A stretch of 64,000 nucleotides of DNA, taken from positions 24,938-88,937 of the forward strand of contig JAJECN010000041.1 of the NCBI GenBank assembly GCA_022821965.1, read 5' to 3'. Position numbers and translations under genes: made by a program. The DNA comes from Candidatus Poribacteria bacterium. GTDB lineage: Bacteria; Poribacteria; WGA-4E; WGA-3G. Shown piece after piece: positions 26,501 to 34,246 of this stretch (positions are counted from its first letter, which is position 1; the number at the start of each line of letters is the position of its first letter). The notes beneath the pieces were generated by a model. It ran no database searches. It was not told the DNA's origin and saw only the letters and a program-made list of their open reading frames with translations.

Positions 26501-27310
26501 TTGTAAGCGAATGCTACCACCTTCTGCAGTTATATCCATCGGTGCTGCAACGGGGTCAAGGACCACCAATCCGATTGAACCGTTTTGTGTCGCCAGTTTA
26601 TTCTGTCCTCGGGTTAGCAAAATTTTCCCATCAATATCACCCTTCGCCACACTGATGTTATAGTTCCCCAAGGTTTCATCTAAATGTACATTCCCTGCTC
26701 CCATCGTAACTTCTATCTTCCCACGGATACGCTGGAGGCTTATCTTCCCCGCTTTCGCCTGAAGTTTAACAGATACATCGGCAGGCGTTTTAATCGTACA
26801 TTTCAGATGAACTTGGTTGTAGAGCGTTGCGTGTAGACCACTTATATTGGAGGATTCATTAGATTGTTCCTCAGGAGCGTTACCGGGCAGCTGTACCTTC
26901 AACTGAAGCGTGCCATCGTTTTGTCCACCGGTCAATGTGATGCTGTCAAGGTAGGTGCGAATTAGCGTATCCTGTTCTGTGTTTGTAGCCGGTGCCTGTT
27001 TCTCAAGGAGGACGGTGATGTTTTCACTCTCCGTAGCAATCAAGTCAATGTTGCTTGCAACATCCATACTTAACTCTATCCGATAAACGTCTTCGGAATT
27101 GAAGGTTTCCGTTGATGTTGTCCCGACTATCAAACTCTGCTCTTTATTAGCTGATTCGTTGGCAGCTGGAAGTGGTGCCTCTCCTGCGACTTCGTGATCT
27201 GCTGCATCTACGTGCTGGATAGATAGACTTAGCGCGAACACAAAGAGGCAAAACGGGTATAGATAGCGGCGAATCGCGCGAGATGCGGGTATCATTCCAA
27301 GAAAATCCAT
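23534..27310 (-). CDS. Chimeric outer-membrane protein: DUF4097-like + CBM9-like + POTRA + Omp85 barrel
   Basis: 1258 residues. A signal peptide (YLYPFCLFVFALSLSIQHVDA) is followed by a beta-helical region resembling DUF4097 (GKIEVTMGAGNVHLDETLG, GSIRLQLPENYAADIEFESE; to about 330). Next comes a CBM9/DOMON-like carbohydrate-binding domain at about 345-590 (PPVIDGNLSEIAWQTAG, IWEDECIEILIDPNPKTD). Then come POTRA-like units from about 620 (IEIKGNTKIPTEVIQKF; IKIEGNRSFPSQF; VRFTGNTRTSEAEL). From about 885 to the end is a BamA-type barrel (LHLGGGNTLRGHDFNVF) ending LRLGRIF. A low-complexity linker at about 690-710 is encoded by 8-base tandem repeats. Surface polysaccharide capture joined to a translocation barrel is a reasonable guess. 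The start codon is uncertain: ATG 27310 or the ATG five codons later. Confidence 0.85.
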   Translation of the reverse strand: MDFLGMIPASRAIRRYLYPFCLFVFALSLSIQHVDAADHEVAGEAPLPAANESANKEQSLIVGTTSTETFNSEDVYRIELSMDVASNIDLIATESENITVLLEKQAPATNTEQDTLIRTYLDSITLTGGQNDGTLQLKVQLPGNAPEEQSNESSNISGLHATLYNQVHLKCTIKTPADVSVKLQAKAGKISLQRIRGKIEVTMGAGNVHLDETLGNYNISVAKGDIDGKILLTRGQNKLATQNGSIGLVVLDPVAAPMDITAEGGSIRLQLPENYAADIEFESEKQQIVVNLPAQIDDETGLTIVNDGGPLLQLKATDLISLLPSPPSDKDTLTDAEPNPFADVAQPVPQIAQPPVIDGNLSEIAWQTAGALAPLQNPNGTGAPKNPTETFLMWDAENLYIGVKASVFDFYLLYLSQTQHNSPIWEDECIEILIDPNPKTDLYYHLVINPIGAYFDQRVDTPGEPNFRFAPRDVQLTLDRKAMQTLFNADRAWSSEIEVATQIHTTFWSLEIALPRKTLESPPKMDSQSDTSFESQWLFNIHRKMHTRNMKSLIPNTTREYSYWLPIYDDEHPWWPHSPQEYMGALSGRYGPAMGVLEFVTTPLVSEDFAPETKFKVAAIEIKGNTKIPTEVIQKFLPVQPEDIITIPQLSWLIAELRERDWCQDARLETQQVDVGEEPVSHQQETGMEEKKSGRERTQPSSLPAFQPSVNLHIRVTEAPVFFAQHIKIEGNRSFPSQFIADWFQLKSGYLAVSIVKLKEQLIAGFYSNRGYEFATVTHQFVEDVLEFNIDEGTLHEVRFTGNTRTSEAELLSALDLKIGGAGEQGSQTPDVYHRSLGQSKINRMRKELSENSEHFKSVRNWRVQREGGKNVMIIDIEEQPFARHGGFPIVQFNRVHGLMLGAGGTLATQLTGTEQVFGSISGGFSSKIWNYQIGFEQGFSKRQLLKLGGSFYKLTDVSSNVYLHHGDATLSATYYGAALQDYYQRQGAQGWITYAPTQWSYLKLEFTGEQHDNLSKSTDWSYLNRNRLKRGNARIDRGQLRNLALVFGFDTRDHRSISTRHFHTRFSANERTRRGWRGQFAIEIAGQSFGGDYAFNFYRFEVARYTPLSGPHHLNIRVAGDFSDAPLPRQRLLHLGGGNTLRGHDFNVFAGDSRLLLNLEYRLIKETILSDQDVVLGWSLSCFLDTGSVWWYDEVPFSDFEGFMTRLKTSIGIGGSIFADPFATDSPWSLGVEVAEGLDSSFSLRSPIIILRLGRIF
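25190..25213. repeat. Three tandem copies of the octamer ctggaagg inside the Omp85 chimera gene
   Basis: Three exact 8-base units in the linker between two POTRAs. Because 8 is not a multiple of 3, gain or loss of one copy would shift the frame. Confidence 0.8.
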
Positions 27311-27370
27311 TTTTAATCCAGCAGATATGACCTTGCAATATCAACTCGAAAACGATGACTACAGAATTAC

Positions 27371-27399
27371 TTGACACATTTTAAATAATACTTTATACT
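27371..27399 (+). promoter_or_regulatory. Sigma-70-type promoter upstream of the xylose-isomerase-like gene
   Basis: TTGACA (27371-27376), 17-base spacer, TATACT (27394-27399) in an AT-rich region between divergent genes. The ATG at 27530 lies 130 bases downstream. Confidence 0.65.
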
Positions 27400-27529
27400 T
27401 ATTTATTGGAAAAGTCAAGTGGTTTTTTCGTACCCTTCATTGCTATTCAAGCGTTTTTAAAGTAAAATGAGTTAAAGGCAATTAACCTGAAACGAAGTAG
27501 AAGAAAAACGTTGCACACAGGAGACAAAG

Positions 27530-28582
27530 ATGAGCGAACCTTCTAAAGGGACAACAGAGTACTGTTTCTCTTTTGGACCATGGAACATACACGAGGGGTT
27601 GGACCCGTTCGGCCCCCCCGTTCGAGAATCGTTCAGTTTTGACGAAAAGGTTGGGTTTTATCGGGACCTCGGTTTTGTTGGTATTCAATTTCACGACGAT
27701 GACATTGTACCAGATATTGATGAGAAAACACATGCGCAGCTAATCGCTCGGACAAAAAACGTCAAAACACAACTCGACAATCACGGTCTGACGGCAGAGG
27801 TGGTGGCACCACGGTTGTGGGAATCTCCAAAGACCATTGATGGGGCTTATACCTCCAACTCTCCAGAAGAACGACAGTATGCGCTGGAACGCTCAAAACG
27901 GTGTGTGGATGTTGCCAATGAAATCGGGTGCAAAAACCTCGTGTTATGGCTTGCCCGCGAAGGCACTTACATTCGGGAAACGAAAGACGCAGCGGGTGCT
28001 GTTGGACAGATTCTGGACGCAATTAACGCGATGCTCGAATACGACCCAGAAATCCGAATCCTAATTGAACCGAAACCGAATGAACCAATGGACATCGCTT
28101 ATATTCCAACTATCGGGCATGCTATCGGTTTGGCTTATGCGAGCAATGCACCAGAGCGCGTTGGTGGATTAATCGAAAGTGCACACGCTATCCTCGCAGG
28201 GTTAGAACCCTCCGATGAAATGGGGTACGCGCTCTATCATAAGAAACTTTGGAGTGTACATCTCAACGACCAGAACGGACTAAAATTTGACCAAGATAAG
28301 GCTTTCGGTTCCGTTAATTTACGACGAGCGTTTAATCAGGTGCGCGTACTTGAAGAGAACGGATACGGCAGAAACGGTGAATTCGTTGGGTTGGATGTGA
28401 AAGTAATGCGAACACAACCGCGCGACATCTCAACAAAACATTTATTGAGTAGTCGCAGAACTTTTCTCAACCTACTTGAAAAGGTCAGGACGTTTGACAA
28501 AGAGGTCGAACAGGAATTTATTGCAGCTCGAGACTATGAAGGCTTGGACTTCTACATTCTTGAGCATCTCCTTGGAGTATGA
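27530..28582 (+). CDS. Xylose isomerase-like TIM-barrel sugar isomerase
   Basis: 350 residues. The XylA pattern is recognisable: FHDDDIVP near the catalytic histidine, IEPKPNEP with the first metal-binding glutamate (about 178-186) and GHAIGL. It continues with HLNDQNGLKFDQDKAFG for the metal-binding aspartates and GLDVKVMRTQ near the last ligand. The NPEVGHE metal loop of classical XylA is replaced by GGLIESAHAIL, so the sugar may differ. The start is firm: AGGAGACAAAG then ATG. It stands alone with its own promoter. A xylulokinase-type gene lies elsewhere in the window (53.1-54.6 kb), which would fit a split ketose pathway. Confidence 0.85.
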   Translation: MSEPSKGTTEYCFSFGPWNIHEGLDPFGPPVRESFSFDEKVGFYRDLGFVGIQFHDDDIVPDIDEKTHAQLIARTKNVKTQLDNHGLTAEVVAPRLWESPKTIDGAYTSNSPEERQYALERSKRCVDVANEIGCKNLVLWLAREGTYIRETKDAAGAVGQILDAINAMLEYDPEIRILIEPKPNEPMDIAYIPTIGHAIGLAYASNAPERVGGLIESAHAILAGLEPSDEMGYALYHKKLWSVHLNDQNGLKFDQDKAFGSVNLRRAFNQVRVLEENGYGRNGEFVGLDVKVMRTQPRDISTKHLLSSRRTFLNLLEKVRTFDKEVEQEFIAARDYEGLDFYILEHLLGV

Positions 28583-28670
28583 GGTTTATTGTAGGCGCGC
28601 TTGAAACTTTTGCGCAAGGTACGCCAACTCAATGAAGAGAAATAAAAGGCGGCAGAGGACAAAAACAGAC

Positions 28671-29321
28671 ATGACAACGGATATAAGCCCTCTACATGAG
28701 GCGGATGGACCCTGTTATCAAGCAGTGATGCTTGTCGGTCCCCCCGGTGTTGGCAAGGGAACACAAGGGAAAATGCTGGCACAAATCCCGGGCATTTTCC
28801 ATGTCTCCAGCGGAGATATGTTCCGCGAACTTGATGTCAATTCCAAATGCGGACAAATTTTCCAACAATACGCAGGAATCGGTAAATTAGTTCCAGATCA
28901 CATCACAATCAAAATCTGGCAGGACTACATGGCGGCAAAAGTCCATGAGCAGGTTTACGCGCCAGAAAACGATCTGCTCATCCTTGATGGTATTCCACGG
29001 AATATCATGCAAGCAGGTTTGATAGCACCTTATATAAAACTCTTTAAGGTGATCTACATGGTCTGTGAGGACAGAGAGGTGATGTTTAAACGCATCCGCG
29101 GACGGTCACTGAAAGAAAATCGAATTGACGATTCCGAAGAAATCGTCGTTCGCTATCGGTGGGATGTTTACAAACGGGAAACCGAACCATTGATTGATTA
29201 CTATCCCCAAGATCTGATTCGAATCATCGATGCTGACACAACTGCAGCGGATGTACTTCACAAAATCCTATCAACGATTGTGCCTATTCAGAAGAATCAT
29301 TTCAAGCCCCCAATCATGTAA
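28671..29321 (+). CDS. adk: Adenylate kinase-like nucleoside monophosphate kinase
   Basis: About 216 residues from ATG 28671. Walker A P-loop LVGPPGVGKGTQ, then the NMP-binding segment HVSSGDMFRE, LDGIPRN and the LID arginines (RIRGRSLKENRIDD). The LID is short and lacks zinc cysteines. IDADTTAADVLHKI closes the fold. It interconverts AMP, ADP and ATP, or acts on another NMP. The frame is also open from ATG 28632, but that start has no ribosome site; 28671 follows AGAGGA and gives the usual family length. The symbol is tentative, since AMP specificity is not proven. The facing gene ends 31 bp downstream. Confidence 0.85.
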   Translation: MTTDISPLHEADGPCYQAVMLVGPPGVGKGTQGKMLAQIPGIFHVSSGDMFRELDVNSKCGQIFQQYAGIGKLVPDHITIKIWQDYMAAKVHEQVYAPENDLLILDGIPRNIMQAGLIAPYIKLFKVIYMVCEDREVMFKRIRGRSLKENRIDDSEEIVVRYRWDVYKRETEPLIDYYPQDLIRIIDADTTAADVLHKILSTIVPIQKNHFKPPIM

Positions 29322-29352
29322 GCAATTGCACAAAATCCCACTTCTTGTCCAC

Positions 29353-31056
29353 TCACGGCATTCTTTCATTGAGACGGCGATAAACTCGGAATTCGGGATG
29401 CGCGAGCGCACGCATCGGAAACGGTGCACCACGATCAGATATCTGGATACCAAAAAACTCTGGTGTACACCGGAACGTCTTGTGCAATTTGTATGGGTTT
29501 CCTTCCCCTAAGACATGCGTGTAAAACGCGAGCACTTCCTCCAAGTCAATTTCACTGAGAGGATACCAATCCTTTTTTTGATAAGATTGAGGATGCTCTC
29601 GATATTTTTGGAACACTTCGAGATCCGGCACAAGGATAAGAACCCACTTCACCTCTTCATCTGTCACCACGTCCACTTCAGGGAGAAGCCAGTCGAATAG
29701 GATTTCTGGAGCGACAGCAATAGATTCTTCCTGAGGAATGTGTGCTGATATCCAGTTCGATACCTCAACTCGAGTGGGTTGCGTGAGCAGGGCAGAAGCA
29801 AAAGAGATGGTATAAACAAACGAGTAAATCACGACGACACCACCCAAGATTACGCGAAGCCATCTCCCCAATGCATTGACTACAGTCGGATGTTGGGAGT
29901 TTCCAGTTCTATGTGAACGTACTGTCCCCAAAAGCGTTTCTATAACATTCGGCAAGTGTTCCAGCGCGGCAGCAGCAAGCACGGTGAGTATTGGATAGAG
30001 AATTAGTAGATGACGTACAAACTTAACCTTGTGTATCCCGATAAACAGTAAATAAGGAATAACGAAAGCAAGTAGGAGAATTTCTGACGTAGGAAACCTT
30101 CTGATCCGCCTTTTAAGCGGCACGAGTGCACATAGCACACCGAAACAAACGAGGAGCGCGAGTGGCAATCCCATGCCCCATTTCAGGAGCGTCCACAAGT
30201 AGATAAACCGACCCAGTCCATCAGATTCTGCTGTGCTTATGAGACCGAAGTGTCCCCAATGATAATGAGAGGCTTCGTACCAGAAATCCGCAAAAAAGAG
30301 ATTCCATTCTGGTGAAATTAAATCTATGAGCCAATAAGGACAGAGAAAGGTAAAGGTTAAGGCAGAAACACTAACGATTGTTGCCAACCTGCGATAAAAA
30401 TGCTCGCTACCGATAAAACCCAACAAGGCAAACACGACAAAGATAGTCGTAAATTTGACGGCGAAGCCAACCCCCACAATGACACCGAGCCATATCGCTG
30501 TTTGGAACGTAAGCGTAGTTGAAGCAGAACGCGCACGCGTCAGACCCCAGAAAAACAGTGCCACACAGAAAGTTGCGGGGATGTCGACAAGTGCGAAACG
30601 CGACTCGTTAGTGGCGTGTAACATCGCGACAGCGAGCAATCCTACTGCAAGTTGACCTACACGTCTGCTATAGCAGTGAAACCCAATACGATAGGTGAAC
30701 CAAAGTGTTGCTGTAGACAATAGGACATTGATGCAGCGTGCCAATAAAATTACGCGGGTTTCTGTCAGATACCAACCGCAGAACGACAACAATTTGCCTA
30801 CGCCAGCGATGATGTAAAACCACGCTGTTCCGGGCCAGTTGTAGATTTGGGGTGGTGCCGTGAAGTGGATGAGATTCAGCACATCTTGTGCGATTAGAAT
30901 TTCGCGTGGGTCGGGAGAATCGGGCAAGCCAACATTTACGCCAATGAGGCGAAGCACAAAACCGATCGCGAGAACCGTTGACACAATAAGGTTATTAGCA
31001 AAGCCAGCACGGTTTGCCAAATTGAAGTGGTTTCTCGCCGCAACAAGCGATTTCAT
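29353..31056 (-). CDS. GT39/PMT_2-like integral membrane glycosyltransferase
   Basis: 567 residues with ten or more hydrophobic segments. The first extracytoplasmic loop carries acidic residues (GLPDSPDPREIL, about 42-53), where polyprenyl-phosphate-sugar glycosyltransferases of the GT-C/GT39 (dolichyl-phosphate-mannose-protein mannosyltransferase) type keep their catalytic Asp. Later FAVKFTTIFVVFALLGF and KVKFVRHLLILYPI resemble PMT_2 proteins. The C-terminal 120 residues are soluble. It probably moves a lipid-linked sugar to a lipid or protein outside the membrane; donor and acceptor are unknown. No clear ribosome site at ATG 31056. Confidence 0.75.
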   Translation of the reverse strand: MKSLVAARNHFNLANRAGFANNLIVSTVLAIGFVLRLIGVNVGLPDSPDPREILIAQDVLNLIHFTAPPQIYNWPGTAWFYIIAGVGKLLSFCGWYLTETRVILLARCINVLLSTATLWFTYRIGFHCYSRRVGQLAVGLLAVAMLHATNESRFALVDIPATFCVALFFWGLTRARSASTTLTFQTAIWLGVIVGVGFAVKFTTIFVVFALLGFIGSEHFYRRLATIVSVSALTFTFLCPYWLIDLISPEWNLFFADFWYEASHYHWGHFGLISTAESDGLGRFIYLWTLLKWGMGLPLALLVCFGVLCALVPLKRRIRRFPTSEILLLAFVIPYLLFIGIHKVKFVRHLLILYPILTVLAAAALEHLPNVIETLLGTVRSHRTGNSQHPTVVNALGRWLRVILGGVVVIYSFVYTISFASALLTQPTRVEVSNWISAHIPQEESIAVAPEILFDWLLPEVDVVTDEEVKWVLILVPDLEVFQKYREHPQSYQKKDWYPLSEIDLEEVLAFYTHVLGEGNPYKLHKTFRCTPEFFGIQISDRGAPFPMRALAHPEFRVYRRLNERMP

Positions 31057-31081
31057 TTTTTATCGTAAAATCGTAAACATC

Positions 31082-31624
31082 CTATGCGATCACACCACGG
31101 AGAATATCCAGTTTTTTAAAGATTGTCCGCCAACGCTCTCCGTGATTTTCACCTATATAAACAGGAACAAACCCTAAGTTGAGATAATTTTTGATTGCGG
31201 GAAGACGAAAATCGTCTGTGTCTAACATTACATACGCCACGCGCCGCGTTTTAAAATAGTGCAGGAGGAACACCGTCAGCCATTTTCCGAGTTTATGTCC
31301 AGTATGTTCTGGGAGCACAGCGAGCATATCAATGTAGCCGATCGGTTTGCCGCGGTGACACCTATTCCAAGCACACGCCGTGCCAATAGGGACATCTCTG
31401 TGGATGGCGAAGCAGAATCCATCTGGATCGAAATTGGGTTGGTTGATAACGTTAGCATAAGTATCTTCAGAGGTTCTGCCTTGGTCTACGAAGGCTCTGT
31501 CCATTATTTGTGCCCAATAGACTTCATCCCCGCGCTGATAGGTTCGGATATGATAGCCGTCAGGAAACCGGAGCCTCGGTAGATTCTCAAAATCATGCCG
31601 AGCCATTCTGAGTTGATCTTCCAC
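31082..31624 (-). CDS. GNAT-family N-acetyltransferase (copy 1 of a tandem pair)
   Basis: 180 residues. The acetyl-CoA motif is VLPEHTGHKLGKWLTVFLLHYF, preceded by GYIDMLAV and followed by MLDTDDFRLPAIKNYLNLGFVPVY, which is typical of the GNAT core. The GTG start at 31624 is supported because the protein then aligns from residue 1 with its neighbour (M-x-x-QLRM-x-R-x-x-x-E-x-LP). The gap to the neighbour is 6 bp, so the two are cotranscribed. The substrate is unknown. Confidence 0.85.
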   Translation of the reverse strand: MEDQLRMARHDFENLPRLRFPDGYHIRTYQRGDEVYWAQIMDRAFVDQGRTSEDTYANVINQPNFDPDGFCFAIHRDVPIGTACAWNRCHRGKPIGYIDMLAVLPEHTGHKLGKWLTVFLLHYFKTRRVAYVMLDTDDFRLPAIKNYLNLGFVPVYIGENHGERWRTIFKKLDILRGVIA

Positions 31625-31630
31625 TGTCTT

Positions 31631-32227
31631 TTACCTTGAAACTTTCGTCCACAGTTCCTCAGGGAGCGTTTCTTTAACGTTGGCGATTTCTGCAGACATA
31701 GAGGGCAGTCCCAATTTCTCAAAAATCTTCCGCCATCGTTCCGATTGTTCGTCTTCAACGTAAACAGGGACGAATCCGAGATTCAGATAGGTTTTAACGG
31801 CAGGAATACGAAAATCGTCGGTATCCAGCATTGAACATTTGAACCCGTTGTCGCGGAAGTAGTTGAGAACAGCGAGCGAAACCCATTTTCCGAGTTTATG
31901 TCCAGTGTGTTCAGTGACAACGCCTACCATGTGCACATATCCAACATCTTGTTCATCTACAGATTCCCGCCACGCACAAGCGGTGCCAACAGGGGTGCCG
32001 TGATACGTTGCGAAGTAGAGTCCATCAGGGAGAAATACATCTCTACCCGTAATTTCGTTCCTCGTATCCTGTGCGGTGCGTTCTCTACCACCGAACGAGT
32101 CGCTGATGATATTTGCCCAATGCACCTCATCACCTTCAAGGTAAGAGCGCATACCGTAGCCTGCTGAGAGTTCCAATGCCGGCAAATCTTCTAAATTGGG
32201 ACGTACCATTCTAAGCTGTCGCGCCAT
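31631..32227 (-). CDS. GNAT-family N-acetyltransferase (copy 2 of a tandem pair)
   Basis: 198 residues, a clear paralogue of the downstream gene. Shared blocks are HTGHKLGKW, MLDTDDFR-PA-K-YLNLGFVPVY and ERWR-IF-KL. It has an extra C-terminal tail (MSAEIANVKETLPEELWTKV). ATG 32227 follows AAGGAGAAAG. It is first of the two-gene unit and has a promoter at 32289-32317. The target amine is unknown; divergence between copies suggests different substrates. Confidence 0.87.
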   Translation of the reverse strand: MARQLRMVRPNLEDLPALELSAGYGMRSYLEGDEVHWANIISDSFGGRERTAQDTRNEITGRDVFLPDGLYFATYHGTPVGTACAWRESVDEQDVGYVHMVGVVTEHTGHKLGKWVSLAVLNYFRDNGFKCSMLDTDDFRIPAVKTYLNLGFVPVYVEDEQSERWRKIFEKLGLPSMSAEIANVKETLPEELWTKVSR

Positions 32228-32288
32228 CCGCTTTCTCCTTTTCCTGCCTTGCTACTGCATTTACAATCAGTTTACCCATTACACCGCA

Positions 32289-32317
32289 ATTATATCACAC
32301 CTCAAAAATTGGTGCAA
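32289..32317 (-). promoter_or_regulatory. Promoter for the GNAT pair
   Basis: On the minus strand TTGCAC (32317-32312), 17-base spacer, TATAAT (32294-32289), 62 bases before ATG 32227. Confidence 0.6.
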
Positions 32318-32321
32318 AATC

Positions 32322-32350
32322 TTTACAATATTTTCCAAAAATGCTATAGT
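32322..32350 (+). promoter_or_regulatory. Promoter for aroK-aroB
   Basis: TTTACA (32322-32327), 17-base spacer, TATAGT (32345-32350), facing right in the divergent intergenic region, about 100 bases before the aroK start. A half heptamer element (AGTTATCAGTCATCAGTTATC) follows directly at 32351. Confidence 0.5.
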
Positions 32351-32384
32351 AGTTATCAGTCATCAGTTATCGCTTGTCGGTTAA
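32351..32384. repeat. Half heptamer element (one arm only)
   Basis: AGTTATC AGTCATC AGTTATC GCTTGTC GGTTAAG: five heptamers in a row without an inverted partner nearby. It lies in the 5' leader of aroK. Confidence 0.65.
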
Positions 32385-32453
32385 GAGGGCACATTTATCT
32401 GGTAGGAGGGATCTCCGAATCCCGACAAATAAATATTAAAAGGTAGAAATCGG

Positions 32454-33014
32454 GTGAAACGATCTGCTAAAGAAAGCCCCAATATTGTGCTCGTCGGTTT
32501 TATGGGAACCGGAAAAACTTCTGTCGGTAGGCGGCTCGCGACACAACTCAGGATGCGTTATGTGGACACAGACGACATTATTGAGCGAGATAGCGGGCGA
32601 CGTATCAGCAATATCTTCGAGGAGGATGGGGAAGCCGCTTTTCGAGAACTTGAAAGCGAAGCCGTTCTTAAAGTTTCCAAACGGCATAACTCCGTTATCT
32701 CTACAGGCGGTGGTGTCGTTTTGAAAGAAGCCAACATGATAGCACTGAAGCAGAACGGTGTTGTTTTTTGTCTAACAGCAACCCCTGAGGAAATCTATCG
32801 GCGAGTTGGACACCAGACCCATCGACCGTTACTCCAAATACCCGATCCGCTCGCGGAGATCCAGTCAATGTTAGCAGAACGACGTCCTTATTATGAAGAA
32901 GCCGATTATATGGTGAGAACGACGGGACGTTCATTCAGTGAAATTATTGCGCATATCAAACGGGTGTTTATAAAAATCACAAGGAATCCAAAATGGCGAG
33001 AACCTTACGCGTAG
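32454..33014 (+). CDS. aroK: Shikimate kinase
   Basis: 186 residues. P-loop GFMGTGKTSVGRRLA (about 15-29), DTDDIIE for Mg and shikimate, ISTGGGVVL (shikimate-binding GGG), and a LID arginine in THRPLL. This is the fifth step of the shikimate pathway, phosphorylating shikimate at O3 with ATP in the cytoplasm. The GTG start at 32454 gives the normal family length; the in-frame upstream region is a repeat. Its end overlaps aroB by 22 bp, the common aroKB arrangement. Confidence 0.93.
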   Translation: MKRSAKESPNIVLVGFMGTGKTSVGRRLATQLRMRYVDTDDIIERDSGRRISNIFEEDGEAAFRELESEAVLKVSKRHNSVISTGGGVVLKEANMIALKQNGVVFCLTATPEEIYRRVGHQTHRPLLQIPDPLAEIQSMLAERRPYYEEADYMVRTTGRSFSEIIAHIKRVFIKITRNPKWREPYA

Positions 33015-34081
33015 AACTCGGAGATAACAGTTACCCACTTGTTGTCGGGACAGGACTCCTCAACCGAGTTGGTGACCTCCTCACACCGCATACAAAATCA
33101 AATAAGGTGCTCATCGTTTCGGATACATTCCTTAAAGCGCGCTATATGCCCGTTGTCCTGAAAAGTCTTGAAGATGCTGGTCTTGATGTGAGTACAATTG
33201 CGGTTCCCGCTGGCGAAGAAAACAAATCATTGACGCAGTTCTCCGATATACAGGACAGCTTGGTTGAGCATCAACTCGATCGCGGTTCAACGCTGATCGC
33301 TCTCGGCGGTGGTGTCATCGGCGACTTGGCTGGATTTGCGGCGGCGGTGTATATGCGTGGTATCCCTTACGTCCAGATTCCAACGACGCTACAGGCACAG
33401 GTTGATGCAAGCGTCGGCGGCAAGACGGCGATTAATCACCCAAAGGGAAAAAACCTTATCGGCGCATTTCATCAACCTAAATTGGTGCTCATCGATGTAA
33501 GGACGCTTAAAACCTTGGATGAGCGCGACATCCGAGCTGGATTGATTGAAGTTATCAAAATGGGCGTTATCCGCGATGAACCGCTGTTTGAAATGGTTGA
33601 GGAAAACTTAGACGCTATCTTAAATTTAGAGGATGCAACGCTCATTGATATGATTTCAAGTGCGTGTATCAACAAGGCGGAAATTGTTGCTAAAGACGAA
33701 AAAGAGAGTGGATTACGGATGGTGCTCAACTATGGGCACACCTTCGGACACGCGCTTGAAGCAGTGACACACTATAATAGGTATCGACACGGCGAAGCGG
33801 TTTCTATCGGTATGAACTGCGCCGCACAGTTAGCGGTAAATTTGGGAATGTTCTCTGAAACCGATTTTCAACGGCAACACACCCTCCTAAAGCGTGCAAA
33901 ATTGCCAATTGCTTTCCCACCCGACCTTACCCCGGAAGCATTATGTGCCGCGATGTATTTAGACAAAAAGACGTTAGGCGGTAAACTCCGCCTCATCTTG
34001 CCGACGCGTATCGGAGAAGTCGTTATCCGTGACGATGTAGACGATCGGCATGTTTTAGAAGCTATCTTGCAATGTTTTTAA
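32993..34081 (+). CDS. aroB: 3-Dehydroquinate synthase
   Basis: 362 residues of the iron-alcohol-dehydrogenase-like AroB family. NAD-binding GGGVIGDLAGFAAAVYMRG (about 102-120), IPTTLQAQVDASVGGKTAIN, metal ligands in RAGLIEVIKMG (Glu), NYGHTFGHALEAV (His) and the later YNRYRHGEAV (His). It converts DAHP to 3-dehydroquinate, step two of the shikimate pathway. ATG 32993 follows AAGGA and overlaps the end of aroK. A heptamer hairpin element begins directly after its stop. Confidence 0.96.
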   Translation: MARTLRVELGDNSYPLVVGTGLLNRVGDLLTPHTKSNKVLIVSDTFLKARYMPVVLKSLEDAGLDVSTIAVPAGEENKSLTQFSDIQDSLVEHQLDRGSTLIALGGGVIGDLAGFAAAVYMRGIPYVQIPTTLQAQVDASVGGKTAINHPKGKNLIGAFHQPKLVLIDVRTLKTLDERDIRAGLIEVIKMGVIRDEPLFEMVEENLDAILNLEDATLIDMISSACINKAEIVAKDEKESGLRMVLNYGHTFGHALEAVTHYNRYRHGEAVSIGMNCAAQLAVNLGMFSETDFQRQHTLLKRAKLPIAFPPDLTPEALCAAMYLDKKTLGGKLRLILPTRIGEVVIRDDVDDRHVLEAILQCF

Positions 34082-34082
34082 T

Positions 34083-34222
34083 AGTTTTCAGTTTTCAGTT
34101 ATCGGTTTTCAGTTAAGAGTTAGATTTGTAATAATCCATCTCCCACTTGGAATATTCCAAGATGGAGCTCCTTGTAACAAAAAACCTCTTAACTGATGAC
34201 TGAAAACCGATAACCGATAACC
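34083..34222. repeat. Heptamer-arm hairpin element (clearest copy)
   Basis: Left arm AGTTTTC AGTTTTC AGTTATC GGTTTTC AGTTAAG; right arm CTTAACTGATGACTGAAAACC and GATAACC twice. The apex contains the perfect palindrome CTTGGAATATTCCAAG. It separates aroB from the four-gene membrane operon. Confidence 0.8.
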
Positions 34223-34246
34223 ATTAAACGAGGAAATATAACATTT

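Noticed and set aside
27482..27733. An 83-residue minus-strand frame over the start of the XylA-like gene
   Set aside because: Shadow frame; the plus-strand gene has a strong ribosome site and recognisable motifs.
34083..34222. Heptamer arrays considered as a CRISPR array
   Set aside because: Units are 7 bases, without spacers, and no cas gene is near.
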